The notes: generated from the letters alone by a model not told the origin. 64,000 nucleotides of DNA from Candidatus Neomicrothrix sp. UBA2983 (GCA_002346745.1 DEAL01000030.1:1-64000); one strand, 5' to 3'; counted from the first letter of the stretch, positions 34,741 through 44,314 are shown. Numbers and translations: made by a program.

Positions 34741-36864
34741 TCAGAGGGCGGCCGCCACCCGGTGGCCGCTGCGTACGGCGCCCTCGATGTACCACTCCTC
34801 GGCGGCGTCGCCGACGACGTGCACCTCGTGGCCGGCGTCGGCGAGGAAATCGGCCAGCGAGCGGTCGGCATGGACCCCGCCGGCGATCACGACGTCGTCG
34901 GCGGGGACGCGGTGCGTGTCGTCGCCCTGCCGGTACTCGACGTGGTCGGTTGTGATGGCGAGGACCTCGGCCTCGGTGTGGAACACGACGCCCTCCTCGC
35001 GCGACTCGTGGAGGGCCCGCCAGCGGCGGGGATGGGCCATGGCCTCGGCCGGCAGCGTCCCGGGCTCGAGCACGGTGACGTCCCGCCCCCGTTCGGCGAG
35101 GAAGTGGGCGAGCTCGACGCCGACCAGGCCGCCGTGGACGACGACGACCCGCCGGCCCAGCGGCATCCAGAGCCGGGACAGGGAACGGACCCGGGCCATG
35201 TCGGCCATGAGGCCGAGCAGCCGGCCGGTGCCGAGCAGCAGCCGTACGAGGGCCCCGGGCTGCCGGGTGCCGGGTTCCCAGGACCCGGTCAGGAGGGAGC
35301 GCAGGTCGTCGCCGGAATGGACGTGGGGGAGGTCGGCGCCCGGCAGGTCCGGGCGGTCGCGTCGGGCGCCGGTGGCAACGACCACGACATCGGGAGCGAG
35401 GGCGGCGACGGAGTCGGCATCGGTACGCACGCCGGTTCGCACCTCGACGCCGGCTTCGCGGATGGCGGTGGCGAGGTAGTCGACGAACTCGCCGTTGAGT
35501 GGTGTCGTCAGCGACGAGAAGCGGGCGGTGCCGCCCAGCCGGTCGCCGGCCTCGAGCAGCGTGACCCGGTGGCCGCGTCCTGCGGCCACCCGGGCGCATT
35601 CCATGCCGCCGGGGCCGCCGCCGACCACGACGACGTGGCGCGCTTGCACGGTCGGCGCCGGGTCCGGCACGTCGTAGTGGCCCAGCCGGGCGTTGACGGC
35701 GCAGACCGGCTTGCCACTCCAGAAGTTCTGGGCGACGCAGACGAAGCAGTTGATGCAGGGCCGGACCAGGTCCGGGCGCTCGTCGGCCAGTCGGTTGGGG
35801 AGGTCGGGGTCGGCCAGCAACTGGCGGCCCAGCGAGACCAGGTCGGCGCCGCCGTCGGCCAGGATGCGCTCGCCCTCGCTTGGGCGGATGCGTCCGACGG
35901 CGATCACCGGTACGTCGACAGCGGCCTTTACGGTGCGGGCCAGGTGCTCGTACTGGTTGGGCTGCCAGGGCAGGGGGGCGTCGGTGAAGCCCACCCCGGT
36001 ACCCGCCGACGAGGTCGCCGAGACATGGATGGCGTCGGCGCCGGCCGCCACCGCGGCCCGGGCGTGCTCGGCGGCCAGGTCGACGGTGGTGCCGCCCTCG
36101 ACGCCGTATTCGTGGCCGTCGAGCCTGACGAGGACGGCGAAGTCGGGGCCGCAGCGTTCCCGGATGGCGGTGACCACCTCGACGAGCAGCCGGGCGCGGT
36201 TTCCGGTCGACCCCCCGTACTCGTCCTCCCGGCGGTTCCAGGCGGGTGACAGGAACGTGGAGAGCAGGTAGCCGTGGGCGGCGTGGACCTCGATGCCGTC
36301 GCAGCCGGCCGCCTGGACGCGTGCGGCGGCGTCGGCGAAGTCGGCCACGATGCCGGCCAACTGCTCGACGGTGGCCTCGGCGTAGGTCGGCATCTGGCCG
36401 CCGGTCAGCGTCGCCATGCGAAGCAACTCGTCCATCGAGGTGTCGGCCATCATCCCTCTGGGGTCCGAAGGCGGTGGCGGGACCGAGGGGATCAGGGCCG
36501 GCCTGCCCTCGGACACGTCGACGCTGGAGGTCTTGCCGTGGTGGCAGGCCTGGACGACCAGCCGGGCCCCGTGGGCGTGGACGGCCTCGGCCAGCCGGCG
36601 CAGGCCGGGGACCACGCCGTCGTGGGAGAGCGCCGGCTGGTGGCGGGCGGTCGCCCCGCGCGGGTAGGAGACCGCCGAGGTCTCGACGATCAGGAGGCCG
36701 GCGCCGCCCCGGGCCCGGGCCTCGTAGTGGGCGATGGTCTCGTCGGTGACGAGGCCCTCCTCGGTGCAGTTGTTCTGGTCCATCGCCGGCAGGACGATGC
36801 GGTTTCGCACCTCCATCGGCCCGATTCGTCCTGGCGCGAGGAGTTGAGGGAACGACTCGGGCAT
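34741..36864 (-). CDS. NADH:flavin oxidoreductase / 2,4-dienoyl-CoA reductase-like iron-sulfur flavoprotein
   Basis: A 707-residue protein with the three-part build of FadH, trimethylamine dehydrogenase and related enzymes. An N-terminal FMN TIM barrel (about 5-360) carries HAAHGYLLSTFLSP at 194-207. A [4Fe-4S] cysteine set follows at C370, C373, C376 and C388, then an FAD/NAD(P) domain from about 400 with VVVVGGGPGGMECARVAAGRGH. The family includes dienoyl-CoA reductases and TMA/dimethylamine/histamine dehydrogenases. Next to a one-carbon/methylamine block, an N-methyl amine dehydrogenase role is possible, but enoate reduction is equally so. A perfect 17-bp palindrome (36877-36893) lies in its promoter. 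Confidence 0.85.
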   Translation of the reverse strand: MPESFPQLLAPGRIGPMEVRNRIVLPAMDQNNCTEEGLVTDETIAHYEARARGGAGLLIVETSAVSYPRGATARHQPALSHDGVVPGLRRLAEAVHAHGARLVVQACHHGKTSSVDVSEGRPALIPSVPPPPSDPRGMMADTSMDELLRMATLTGGQMPTYAEATVEQLAGIVADFADAAARVQAAGCDGIEVHAAHGYLLSTFLSPAWNRREDEYGGSTGNRARLLVEVVTAIRERCGPDFAVLVRLDGHEYGVEGGTTVDLAAEHARAAVAAGADAIHVSATSSAGTGVGFTDAPLPWQPNQYEHLARTVKAAVDVPVIAVGRIRPSEGERILADGGADLVSLGRQLLADPDLPNRLADERPDLVRPCINCFVCVAQNFWSGKPVCAVNARLGHYDVPDPAPTVQARHVVVVGGGPGGMECARVAAGRGHRVTLLEAGDRLGGTARFSSLTTPLNGEFVDYLATAIREAGVEVRTGVRTDADSVAALAPDVVVVATGARRDRPDLPGADLPHVHSGDDLRSLLTGSWEPGTRQPGALVRLLLGTGRLLGLMADMARVRSLSRLWMPLGRRVVVVHGGLVGVELAHFLAERGRDVTVLEPGTLPAEAMAHPRRWRALHESREEGVVFHTEAEVLAITTDHVEYRQGDDTHRVPADDVVIAGGVHADRSLADFLADAGHEVHVVGDAAEEWYIEGAVRSGHRVAAAL

Positions 36865-36876
36865 GCCGCCATCATG

Positions 36877-36893
36877 CCTGACGGACCGTCAGG
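36877..36893. promoter_or_regulatory. 17-bp perfect palindrome, probable TetR-type operator
   Basis: CCTGACGG-A-CCGTCAGG sits just upstream of CATGAT (36876-36871 on the minus strand), a -10-like box 6 bases from the ATG of the gene at 36864. TGACGG-N-CCGTCA palindromes are typical TetR-family operators. A bound repressor would cover the promoter. No tetR gene is in this window. Confidence 0.6.
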
Positions 36894-36947
36894 TCGCCCA
36901 CTGCGGCGGGTGGTGTGCGGTCGCCCGCCCACGGGGACCAGGCCGGG

Positions 36948-37850
36948 TCAGGCGAGTTTCTTGAGGCTCTTCCGTCGCCAGTCCTCGGTGGTGTCGACGG
37001 CGTTGAAGGTGAAGCAGTGGATGCCGGCGATGTCGAGTTCCTCGGCGACGCTGGCCAGGGGGGCGACCAGCTTGTTCGGGTTGTAGCCGCCGGGCGAGAG
37101 CAGGCGGATCACCGACGTCCGGTTCTTCTTCAGGTAGCGGGCCGAGTGGCCGATGCCGAGCCGGATCGAGATGGTGAGCAGCTTGGTGCGGTCGACGGCG
37201 CCCGGGACGCCGAGGTGGCAGGGCAGCGTGAACCCGGCCTCCCGGCGGCGTACCAGCCACTCCCGGATCGTGTCGGCGTCGAAGCACATCTGGGTGGCCA
37301 TGTATCCCTCGAGGCCGGCCTCGCGGATCATCTCCTGCTTCTCGAGTTGGGCGTCGACCAGGGCCTGCTCGGGGATGGCGCTGTGCCCGTCCGGGTAGGA
37401 GCCGACGCCGACCACGTCGATGTCGGGCCGGCGGTCGAGGAAGGAGCGCAGGAATCCGGCGGCGTCGGTGAACGGTCCCCTCGGGTCGGCGTCGCCGCCG
37501 ACCACGAACACCCTGCGAATCCCCTGCTCGTTGACCCGGCGCACGATGGTGTCGACGTGCTCCTCGCCTTCGACCATGCGGGCGGCGATGTGGGGGATCG
37601 TCGTGTGGCCCTGTCCGGCGAAGGTGGCACAGAGGTCCAGCGTGTCGTCGACCGTCTTGGCCGGCGAGCACGTCACCGAGACCGTCGAGCCGGCAGGCAG
37701 GAAGGCCGCCTGCTCGTGGACGTTCTTGAGCGGAATCAGCTCGTAGGTCATGCCCTCGAGCAGCCGGCGGTGGGTGGCCCGCTTCGCCGTCGTGCGGCCG
37801 GACCTGCGCCGGCCGGGACGACCGGGGGCGGATGCGTCGGCATCGCTCAT
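36948..37850 (-). CDS. metF: Methylenetetrahydrofolate reductase (MetF-like)
   Basis: A 300-residue MetF-family TIM-barrel flavoprotein, with VFVVGGDADPRGPFTDAAGFLRSF and PCHLGVPGAVDRTKLL as clear family segments. The first 25-30 residues are strongly basic (PGRRRSGRTTAKRATHRR), a tail not usual in MetF. Normally MetF makes methyl-THF for methionine synthesis. Beside a methyl-THF-forming corrinoid system and formate-THF ligase, it more likely runs as methyl-THF oxidation to methylene-THF during demethylation. It is the last gene of the leftward one-carbon run. Confidence 0.85.
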   Translation of the reverse strand: MSDADASAPGRPGRRRSGRTTAKRATHRRLLEGMTYELIPLKNVHEQAAFLPAGSTVSVTCSPAKTVDDTLDLCATFAGQGHTTIPHIAARMVEGEEHVDTIVRRVNEQGIRRVFVVGGDADPRGPFTDAAGFLRSFLDRRPDIDVVGVGSYPDGHSAIPEQALVDAQLEKQEMIREAGLEGYMATQMCFDADTIREWLVRRREAGFTLPCHLGVPGAVDRTKLLTISIRLGIGHSARYLKKNRTSVIRLLSPGGYNPNKLVAPLASVAEELDIAGIHCFTFNAVDTTEDWRRKSLKKLA

Positions 37851-37953
37851 CGTGGTGCAACCTCCTTTCGGCGCCGGGGACGGATGGCGGGCTGCCGACC
37901 GTCCGAAGTGCAGGATGTGGAGTCGGCCGGTTCGCGTGTCCCGGCCGACCGGG

Positions 37954-39651
37954 TCAGCTCAGGCCGACGATCTCGCCGTTCTCGTCGATGTCGATGCCGG
38001 CGGCGCCCGGCGCCTTGCCGAGGCCCGGCATGGTGCGCATGTTGCCACAGATCGGGTACACGAAACCGGCGCCGACCGAGGCCCGGACCTCCCGAACCGG
38101 GAGGGTCCAGCCGGTCGGGGCACCCTTGAGGGCCGGGTTCGACGAGATGGAGAGGTGGGTCTTGGCGATGCAGACCGGCAGGTCGCCGAAGCCGTTGGCC
38201 TCGTAGGTGTCGATCTGCTTGTTGGCGGCCGGCGAGAAGTCGACGCCGTCGGCGCCGTAGACCTTGTCGGCCACGGTGCGGATCTTGTCGCGCAGGGACA
38301 TGTCGTCCGGGTACAGGACCTGGAAGTCGGAGGGCTCCTCGGCCGCCTCGGCGACGGCCTCGGCCAGCTCGGCGGCGCCGGAGCCGCCGTCGGCGAAGTG
38401 GGTGGTCACCGCCGCCCGGGCGCCGTACTCCTCGGCGATCTCGTGGATGGCCTGGATGTCGGCGTCGTGGTCGCCGGGGAACACGTTGATGGCGACCACG
38501 GGCGACACGCCGTGGACCTGCATGTTCTGGAGCTGCTTGCGGAGGTTGTCGCCGCCCTGGTGGACCTCGTCGGGGTTCTCGGCGAGGAGCGCCTCTGGCA
38601 GCGGCTTGCCGGCAACGATCTTGTGGTTGCCGGAGTGGGCCTTGAGGCCGCGGACGGTCGCCACGAGCACGGCGGCGTCGGGGGCGATGCCCGAGGTGCG
38701 GCACTTGATGTTGAAGAAGCGCTCGGCGCCCATGTCGGCGCCGAAGCCGGCCTCGGTGAGGAGGAAGTCGCCGGTGTGGATGCCGATCTGGTCGGCGACG
38801 ATCGAGGAGTTGCCCGTGGCGATGTTGCCGAACGGTCCGCAGTGGACGAGGGCGGGGGTGCCCTCGAGGGTCTGCATGAGGTTGGGCTTGATGGCCTCGC
38901 GGAGGATGACGGTCATGGAGCCGGCGACCTGGAGGTCCTCGGCGGTGACCGGCGTGCCGGCCTTGCTGTAGCCGACGACGATGCGGCCCATGCGCTCGCG
39001 CAGGTCCTGGAGGCTGGTGCACAGCGCCAGGGCGGCCATGACCTCGGAGGCGGCGGTGATGTCGAAGCCGGTCTCGCGGGGGATGCCGTCGAGGCGGCCG
39101 CCGAGGCCGATGGTGATGTTGCGCAGTGCCCGCTCGTTGATGTCGAGCACCCGGCGCCACGTGATGTTGTGGAGGTCGAGGTCGAGCTCGTTGCCGTGGA
39201 AGAGGTGGGCGTCGAGCATCGCCGAGCACATGTTGTGGGCGGCGGTGACGGCGTGCATGTCGCCGGTCAGGTGGAGGTTGAAGAGTTCCATCGGGACGAC
39301 CTGGCTGTAGCCGCCGCCGGCGGCGCCACCCTTGATGCCGAAGGTCGGACCCATCGAGGGCTGGCGGATGGCGATGGTGGCCTTCCTGCCGATGTGGCTG
39401 AAGCCCTGGCCGAGGCCGACGGTGGTGGTGGTCTTGCCCTCGCCCAGCGGCGTGGGGGTGATGGCCGAGACGACGACGTAGTGGGCCTTGGGCCGGTCGG
39501 CCATGGCGTCGATGGCGTCGAGCTTGACCTTGGCGGCGCCGTCGCCGTAGGGCTCGAGGTGCTCGAGGGGGATGCCGGCGGCGTCGGCGATCTCGGTCAG
39601 GGGCTGGATCGTCGCCTGGCGGGCGATCTCGAGGTCGGAGGGGAAGCTCAT
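37954..39651 (-). CDS. fhs: Formate-tetrahydrofolate ligase
   Basis: A 565-residue FTHFS. The ATP-binding segment TPTPLGEGKTTTTVGLGQ lies at about 65-82, and SMGPTFGIKGGAAGGGYSQV follows. The length is typical. The enzyme interconverts formate, THF and ATP with formyl-THF. In a methyl-oxidation setting the reverse direction releases formate and conserves one ATP per methyl group. FolD (methylene-THF dehydrogenase/cyclohydrolase), needed to link it to MetF, is not in this window. Confidence 0.93.
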   Translation of the reverse strand: MSFPSDLEIARQATIQPLTEIADAAGIPLEHLEPYGDGAAKVKLDAIDAMADRPKAHYVVVSAITPTPLGEGKTTTTVGLGQGFSHIGRKATIAIRQPSMGPTFGIKGGAAGGGYSQVVPMELFNLHLTGDMHAVTAAHNMCSAMLDAHLFHGNELDLDLHNITWRRVLDINERALRNITIGLGGRLDGIPRETGFDITAASEVMAALALCTSLQDLRERMGRIVVGYSKAGTPVTAEDLQVAGSMTVILREAIKPNLMQTLEGTPALVHCGPFGNIATGNSSIVADQIGIHTGDFLLTEAGFGADMGAERFFNIKCRTSGIAPDAAVLVATVRGLKAHSGNHKIVAGKPLPEALLAENPDEVHQGGDNLRKQLQNMQVHGVSPVVAINVFPGDHDADIQAIHEIAEEYGARAAVTTHFADGGSGAAELAEAVAEAAEEPSDFQVLYPDDMSLRDKIRTVADKVYGADGVDFSPAANKQIDTYEANGFGDLPVCIAKTHLSISSNPALKGAPTGWTLPVREVRASVGAGFVYPICGNMRTMPGLGKAPGAAGIDIDENGEIVGLS

Positions 39652-39794
39652 CGTGGGCTCTTCTCTGGTCGTGGTCGGCGGTCGTGGTCGGCCTGCCCGC
39701 CGGGATCGGGGGCAGTGTAGTGATGCCCGGGAGCCTGCCCACCGTCAGTGGACAAGCGCCCGTGTCATGGGCGGTTTCGGGGTCGCCGTACCGG

Positions 39795-41336
39795 CTACGC
39801 GATGCCGTCGGGCAGGTCGGCCTTGCGTCGGGCGATGAAGTCCGTCAGGGCCTCGTCGATGGACTCGTCGAGGCCGGGCTCGGCGTAGTCGGCCAGCATC
39901 CGCTTCCAGATGCCGTTGGCCCGTTGGGCGGCGTCGAGGCGGCCCTCCTCGTCCCACTGCTCGAAGCTGTCGTTGTTGGCCACCTCCGAACGGGCGAAGG
40001 CGGTCTCGAAGTTGGCGTAGGTGTGCGCCGTGCCGAGGAAGTGCTGGCCCGGGCCGACCTCGCGGACGGCGTCCATGGCCTGGCCGTTCTCCGACAGGTC
40101 AACGCCGGCTACCAGCTTCGACATGAGCCCGCACTGGTCGGCGTCCATCACGAACTTCTCGTAGCCCATGGCGAGGCCGCCCTCGAGCCAGCCGGCCGAG
40201 TGCAGCATGAAGTTGACGCCGGCCATCAGCGCCGGCATGAGGGTGGCCATGCTCTCGGACGCCGCCTGGGCGTCGGGGACCTTCGAGGCGCACAGGTTCC
40301 CACCCGATCGGAACGGCACCCCGAGCCGCCGGGCCAGCGCACCGACGATGAAGAGCACCAGCGCCGGCTCCGGCGTGCCGAACGTCGGGGCGCCCGTCTG
40401 CATCGACATCGACGAGGCGAACGAGCCGAAGACCATGGGGGCGCCCGGTCGGACCAGCTGCACGAAGGTCATGCCCGCCAGGGCCTCGGCCAGCGTCTGG
40501 GCGGCCACGCCGGCGACCGTGACCGGGGCCATGGCCCCCGCCAGGATGAACGGGCTGATGACCACCGCCTGCATGTTGCGGGCGTACACCTCGGTGGCGT
40601 CGAGCATCGTGCTGTCCCAGGCCATCGGCGACGAGGCGTTGATCAGGCTGGTCATCACGGTGTTGGAGGTGACGAAGTCCTCGCCCACGACGAGGCCCGC
40701 CAGGTCGACCGAGTCCTGGGCCCGCTGGCCCGACGTCACCGACCCCATGAACGGCTTGTCGCTGTACCGCAGGTGGGCGTACACCATGTCGAGGTGCCGC
40801 TTGGCCACCGGGATGTCGACCGGCTCGCACACCGTGCCGCCCGACAGGTGCATGTGGCGGCTCTGGTACGCCAACTTCACGAAGTTGTGGAAGTCCTCGA
40901 GGGTGGCGTAGCGGCGGCCCTGGTCCAGGTCGTGCACGAAGGGCGAGCCGTAGGCGGGGACGAACACGGTGGCGTTCCCGCCCACCTGGACGCTGCGCTG
41001 CGGGTTCCGGGCGTGGTGGGTGAAGGTGGCCGGGGCGCTGGTGGTCACGATCTCCCGGCACATGCCCCGCGGGAACCGCACCCGCTCGCCGTCGACCTCG
41101 GCGCCGGCCGCCTTCAGGAGCTCGAGGGAGCCCGGGTGGTCGCGGAAGTCGATGCCGACCTCCTCGAGGATCGTGTCGGCGTTGTGCTCGATGAGGGCCA
41201 GGCCCTCCTCGTCGACGACCTCGAACGGGGGGATGTCCCGGACGAGGTAGGGATGGACGGCGTCGGCAGCGGACTCGGCGCGTGCGGCCTGACGGGCGGC
41301 ACGGCCTCCGGACCGGCGGCGGGGTGCGTCGCTCAC
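39795..41336 (-). CDS. MttB-superfamily corrinoid methyltransferase (non-pyrrolysine)
   Basis: A 513-residue member of the trimethylamine methyltransferase (MttB) superfamily, a TIM barrel that moves a methyl group from a quaternary amine to a Co(I) corrinoid protein. Landmarks are LLKAAGAEVDGERVRFP, YGSPFVHDLDQGRRYATLEDF, and SGGNLCASKVPDAQA (344-358). The frame has no in-frame amber codon, so pyrrolysine is absent. That places it with the MtgB-like glycine betaine or related quaternary-amine enzymes. The GTG start overlaps the activase stop (GTGA). Glycine betaine is the favoured substrate because enzymes making betaine and using dimethylglycine lie nearby. Proline betaine or carnitine are alternatives. 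Confidence 0.88.
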   Translation of the reverse strand: MSDAPRRRSGGRAARQAARAESAADAVHPYLVRDIPPFEVVDEEGLALIEHNADTILEEVGIDFRDHPGSLELLKAAGAEVDGERVRFPRGMCREIVTTSAPATFTHHARNPQRSVQVGGNATVFVPAYGSPFVHDLDQGRRYATLEDFHNFVKLAYQSRHMHLSGGTVCEPVDIPVAKRHLDMVYAHLRYSDKPFMGSVTSGQRAQDSVDLAGLVVGEDFVTSNTVMTSLINASSPMAWDSTMLDATEVYARNMQAVVISPFILAGAMAPVTVAGVAAQTLAEALAGMTFVQLVRPGAPMVFGSFASSMSMQTGAPTFGTPEPALVLFIVGALARRLGVPFRSGGNLCASKVPDAQAASESMATLMPALMAGVNFMLHSAGWLEGGLAMGYEKFVMDADQCGLMSKLVAGVDLSENGQAMDAVREVGPGQHFLGTAHTYANFETAFARSEVANNDSFEQWDEEGRLDAAQRANGIWKRMLADYAEPGLDESIDEALTDFIARRKADLPDGIA

Positions 41337-43327
41337 TGGGGGGCTTCCTCTCTGGTCGGACGGCGTCGGCGTCGGCGTCGGTCACCGCCGGATCCCGGCG
41401 CGGCCTCGGGGCGCGCCGGCAGGGTCAGGACGGTGGACAGTCCCGGGTAGTCGGCGGTGCGGTGGGGAACGGCCATGGCGTCCACGAAGTGCGCCTGGAA
41501 GGCGGGCTCCGTGGCGGTCTCGACCTTCTCGATCCCGTCGACCAGTTGCTGGATGCGCCAGCGCTCGGTTCCGGAGAGCAGGGCGATGGCGGCCCCGGCG
41601 CCGGCGGCGTTCCCCACCGCTGCCACCTCGTCGGGTGCGCAGTCGGGGATGAGGCCGAGGACCGTGGCCCGCACGGTGTCGATGTGGCTGCCGAAGGCAC
41701 CGGCCAGGGCGATCCCGTCCACGCGGTCGACCCCGAGGTGGTCCATCAGCAGCCGGACGCCGGCGTAGAGCGCGGCCTTGGCGAGCTGGATGGCGCGGAT
41801 GTCGTTCTGGGTGACGAGGATCCCCGTGCCGTCGGCGCCCTCGTGGAGCAGGTAGGAGAAGGTGCGCCCGTCGGGCTGGATGCGGTCTGACGGGCTGGTG
41901 TCGGGTCCGCCGATCACGCCGTCGGCGTCCATGAGGCCGGCGAGGAACAGTTCGGCGACGACCTCGATGATGCCCGAGCCGCAGATGCCGGTGACGCCCG
42001 TGGCCGCCACGGCCTCGGCGAAGCCCGGCTCGTCCGACCAGGGCTCGGCGCCGAGCACCCGGATGCGGGGCTCGCCGTTGTCGGGGTCGATCCGGACCCG
42101 CTCGATGGCGCCGGGCGTGGCGCGCTGGCCGGCGGTGATCTGGGCGCCCTCGAAGGCGGGGCCGGTGGGGCTGGAGGCGGCGAGGATGCGGCCGCCGCCG
42201 GCCAGGACGATCTCGGCGTTGGTGCCGACGTCGACCACCAGTCGGACGTCGTCGGCCAGGTCCGGCCGGGTGGCGAGGACGACGCCGGCCGTGTCGGCGC
42301 CGACGTGGCCGGCGATGCACGGCAGGACGTGGGCCCGGGCGGAGGGGTGGGCGTCGAGTCCGAGGTCGGCGGCGGCCAGGTCCACGGCATCGGCGACGTC
42401 GAGCGTGAACGGGGCCTGCCCCAGCGGCGTGGGGTCGAGTCCGAGCAGCAGGTGGTGCATGACGGGGTTGCCGACGAGGACCAGTTCGAGGATCTCGTCG
42501 CGGTCGGCTTCGCCTTCTTCGCAGAGTCGGCCCAGGAGCCCGTCGAGTGCCTCTCGGACGGCGGCGGTCAACTCGACCTCGCCGCCGGGGTTCATCATCA
42601 CGTAGGAGACCCGGCTCATGAGGTCCTCGCCGAATCGGATCTGGGGGTTCATGGTGCCCGCCGTGGACAGGGCCCGGCCGGTGGCCAGGTCGAACAGGTG
42701 GCCGGCCAGTGTGGTCGAGCCGACGTCGACGGCGACGCCCAGGGCGCGGTCGCGCAGCCCGGGCCAGGCGGCGACGACGTGGCGGTCGTCCCGGACGGCG
42801 ACGGTGAGCAGGCCGGCGTCGTCGGAGATCGGCTCGAGGCCGTCGGCCAGGTCGAGGCCGGTGAGGCCCCATTGCCCGTGGAGGGCGGCGGCCAGGTCGT
42901 CGCCGTCACCGAACTCGAGCAGCCGGAGGACCAGCACCGGGTCGAGCTCGAGGTCGCCCAGGTCGACGTCCTTGCGCACCACCTGCTGGTGAACCTGGCT
43001 CTCGGCGGGCACGTCCACGACGAGGTCGCCGCAGACCGTGGCCGAGCAACTCAGCCGGCGGTGCTCCGGGAGGGGGCGCCGGCCGCTGTAGTCGGATTCG
43101 ACGGCGCCGGGCGCCGAGAGGTGGGTGGCGTCGGCGGTGATCCCGTGCTTGGCGAACTCCCCGAACATCGGCTCGACCTGGCAGCGTCCGCAGATGCCAC
43201 GGCCGCCGCACACCGAGTCGATGTCGACACCGAGGTGTCGGGCGGCGTCGAGCACCGACGTGCCGTCGGCGACCAGGCCGCGTCGGCCCGAGGGCGTGAA
43301 GACCACGAGGTGCTGGTCGTCGGTCAT
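41333..43327 (-). CDS. RACo-like reductive activator of corrinoid protein (2Fe-2S ferredoxin + ASKHA/DUF4445)
   Basis: A 664-residue protein. The N-terminal plant-type [2Fe-2S] domain has C40-x5-C46-x2-C49 in SVCGGRGICGRCQ and C94 as the fourth ligand. A linker and the C-terminal ASKHA ATPase follow, with GVAVDVGSTTLAGHLFDLATG, LVVDVGTNAEIVLAG, and GICGSGIIEVVAELFLAGL. Such proteins use ATP to push the unfavourable one-electron reduction of oxidised Co(II) corrinoid back to Co(I). The ATG at 43327 is chosen because family similarity begins there. It repairs the corrinoid protein encoded at 45282, which should be oxidised often in an aerobe. Confidence 0.87.
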   Translation of the reverse strand: MTDDQHLVVFTPSGRRGLVADGTSVLDAARHLGVDIDSVCGGRGICGRCQVEPMFGEFAKHGITADATHLSAPGAVESDYSGRRPLPEHRRLSCSATVCGDLVVDVPAESQVHQQVVRKDVDLGDLELDPVLVLRLLEFGDGDDLAAALHGQWGLTGLDLADGLEPISDDAGLLTVAVRDDRHVVAAWPGLRDRALGVAVDVGSTTLAGHLFDLATGRALSTAGTMNPQIRFGEDLMSRVSYVMMNPGGEVELTAAVREALDGLLGRLCEEGEADRDEILELVLVGNPVMHHLLLGLDPTPLGQAPFTLDVADAVDLAAADLGLDAHPSARAHVLPCIAGHVGADTAGVVLATRPDLADDVRLVVDVGTNAEIVLAGGGRILAASSPTGPAFEGAQITAGQRATPGAIERVRIDPDNGEPRIRVLGAEPWSDEPGFAEAVAATGVTGICGSGIIEVVAELFLAGLMDADGVIGGPDTSPSDRIQPDGRTFSYLLHEGADGTGILVTQNDIRAIQLAKAALYAGVRLLMDHLGVDRVDGIALAGAFGSHIDTVRATVLGLIPDCAPDEVAAVGNAAGAGAAIALLSGTERWRIQQLVDGIEKVETATEPAFQAHFVDAMAVPHRTADYPGLSTVLTLPARPEAAPGSGGDRRRRRRRPTREEAPQ

Positions 43328-43361
43328 CGGGTCACCGGGCGTGGGACGGCAGACGGTCGAG

Positions 43362-44258
43362 TCAGGCCTGGGGCCGGTGTCGACGGCCACGGCGCTCGCG
43401 GTCGGCACCGATGGTCGGGTCGCGGTGCGCGCGGATCCAGGCGGCGCAGTCGGTGTCGTGGCCAGCCAGCACGTCGGCGGCCTGGATGGCCGTCCTCACC
43501 TCATCGTGGAGGGGGCTCATGATCGCCGAGGTCATGCCGGCGCCGATGGCCATGGCCAGGAAGGTGCCGGTCACGTGGTGCCGGTTGGGGAGGCCGAAGC
43601 TGACGTTGGAGGCGCCGCAGGTCGTGTTGACGCCGAGTTCCTCGCGCAGGCGTCGGACGAGGGCGAAGACCTGCTGGCCGGCGGTGCCCATGGCGCCGAT
43701 CGGCATCACGAGCGGGTCCACGACGACGTCGGCTGCCGGGATGCCGTGGTCGGCGGCGCGCTCGACGATGCGCTTGGCCACCGAGAAGCGCACGTCGGGG
43801 TCCTCGGAGATTCCGGTGTCGTCGTTGGAGATGGCGACGACGGCCGCCCCGTGCCGGGCCACGAGGGGCAGGACCCGCTCCATGACCTCCTCCTCGCCGG
43901 TGACGGAGTTGACGAGGGGCTTGCCCTCGTAGGCGGCGAGGCCGGCCTCGAGGGCCTCGATGATGGAGGAGTCGATGGCCAGCGGCACGTCGGTGACGGA
44001 TTGCACGAGCCGGATGGCCTGGGCCAGCAGGGCGGGTTCGTCAGCCAGCGGGATGCCGGCGTTGACGTCCAGCATCTGGGCACCCGCCTTCACCTGGGCG
44101 ATGGCGTCTGACTCGACCCGGCTGAAGTCGCCGTTCTTCATCTCCTCGGCGAGCAGGTTGCGGCCGGTCGGGTTGATGCGCTCGCCGATCATCACGAACG
44201 GCCGGCCGAAGCCGATGGCCACCTCCTTGGAGGCGGAGCTGAGCACGGTGTCGGTCAT
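43362..44258 (-). CDS. Methyltetrahydrofolate:corrinoid methyltransferase (MtgA/AcsE-like)
   Basis: A 298-residue pterin-binding TIM barrel (DHPS-like). PFVMIGERINPTGRNLLAEEM at the N-terminus, MLDVNAGIPLADEPALL, and TCGASNVSFGLPNRHHV are the family signatures. It should take the methyl group from methyl-Co(III) corrinoid protein and place it on THF, giving methyl-THF for MetF. AGGAG precedes the ATG by about 9 bases. Upstream extension of the frame is out of register with known family starts and was dropped. Confidence 0.87.
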   Translation of the reverse strand: MTDTVLSSASKEVAIGFGRPFVMIGERINPTGRNLLAEEMKNGDFSRVESDAIAQVKAGAQMLDVNAGIPLADEPALLAQAIRLVQSVTDVPLAIDSSIIEALEAGLAAYEGKPLVNSVTGEEEVMERVLPLVARHGAAVVAISNDDTGISEDPDVRFSVAKRIVERAADHGIPAADVVVDPLVMPIGAMGTAGQQVFALVRRLREELGVNTTCGASNVSFGLPNRHHVTGTFLAMAIGAGMTSAIMSPLHDEVRTAIQAADVLAGHDTDCAAWIRAHRDPTIGADRERRGRRHRPQA

Positions 44259-44314
44259 GGGGCGGTCTCCTGATGGGGCGGGGTTGGTGGTCGGTGTGGT
44301 GACGGGCGTGCGCG

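Noticed and set aside
34741..36864. Calling the FadH-like protein trimethylamine dehydrogenase
   Set aside because: The FMN, 4Fe-4S and FAD/NAD domain order is shared by dienoyl-CoA reductases and many enoate reductases. No substrate-specific residue can be confirmed by eye.
39795..41336. Possible pyrrolysine (amber) codon in the MttB-like gene
   Set aside because: The frame runs 513 codons with no internal TAG, and the protein keeps the family C-terminus.
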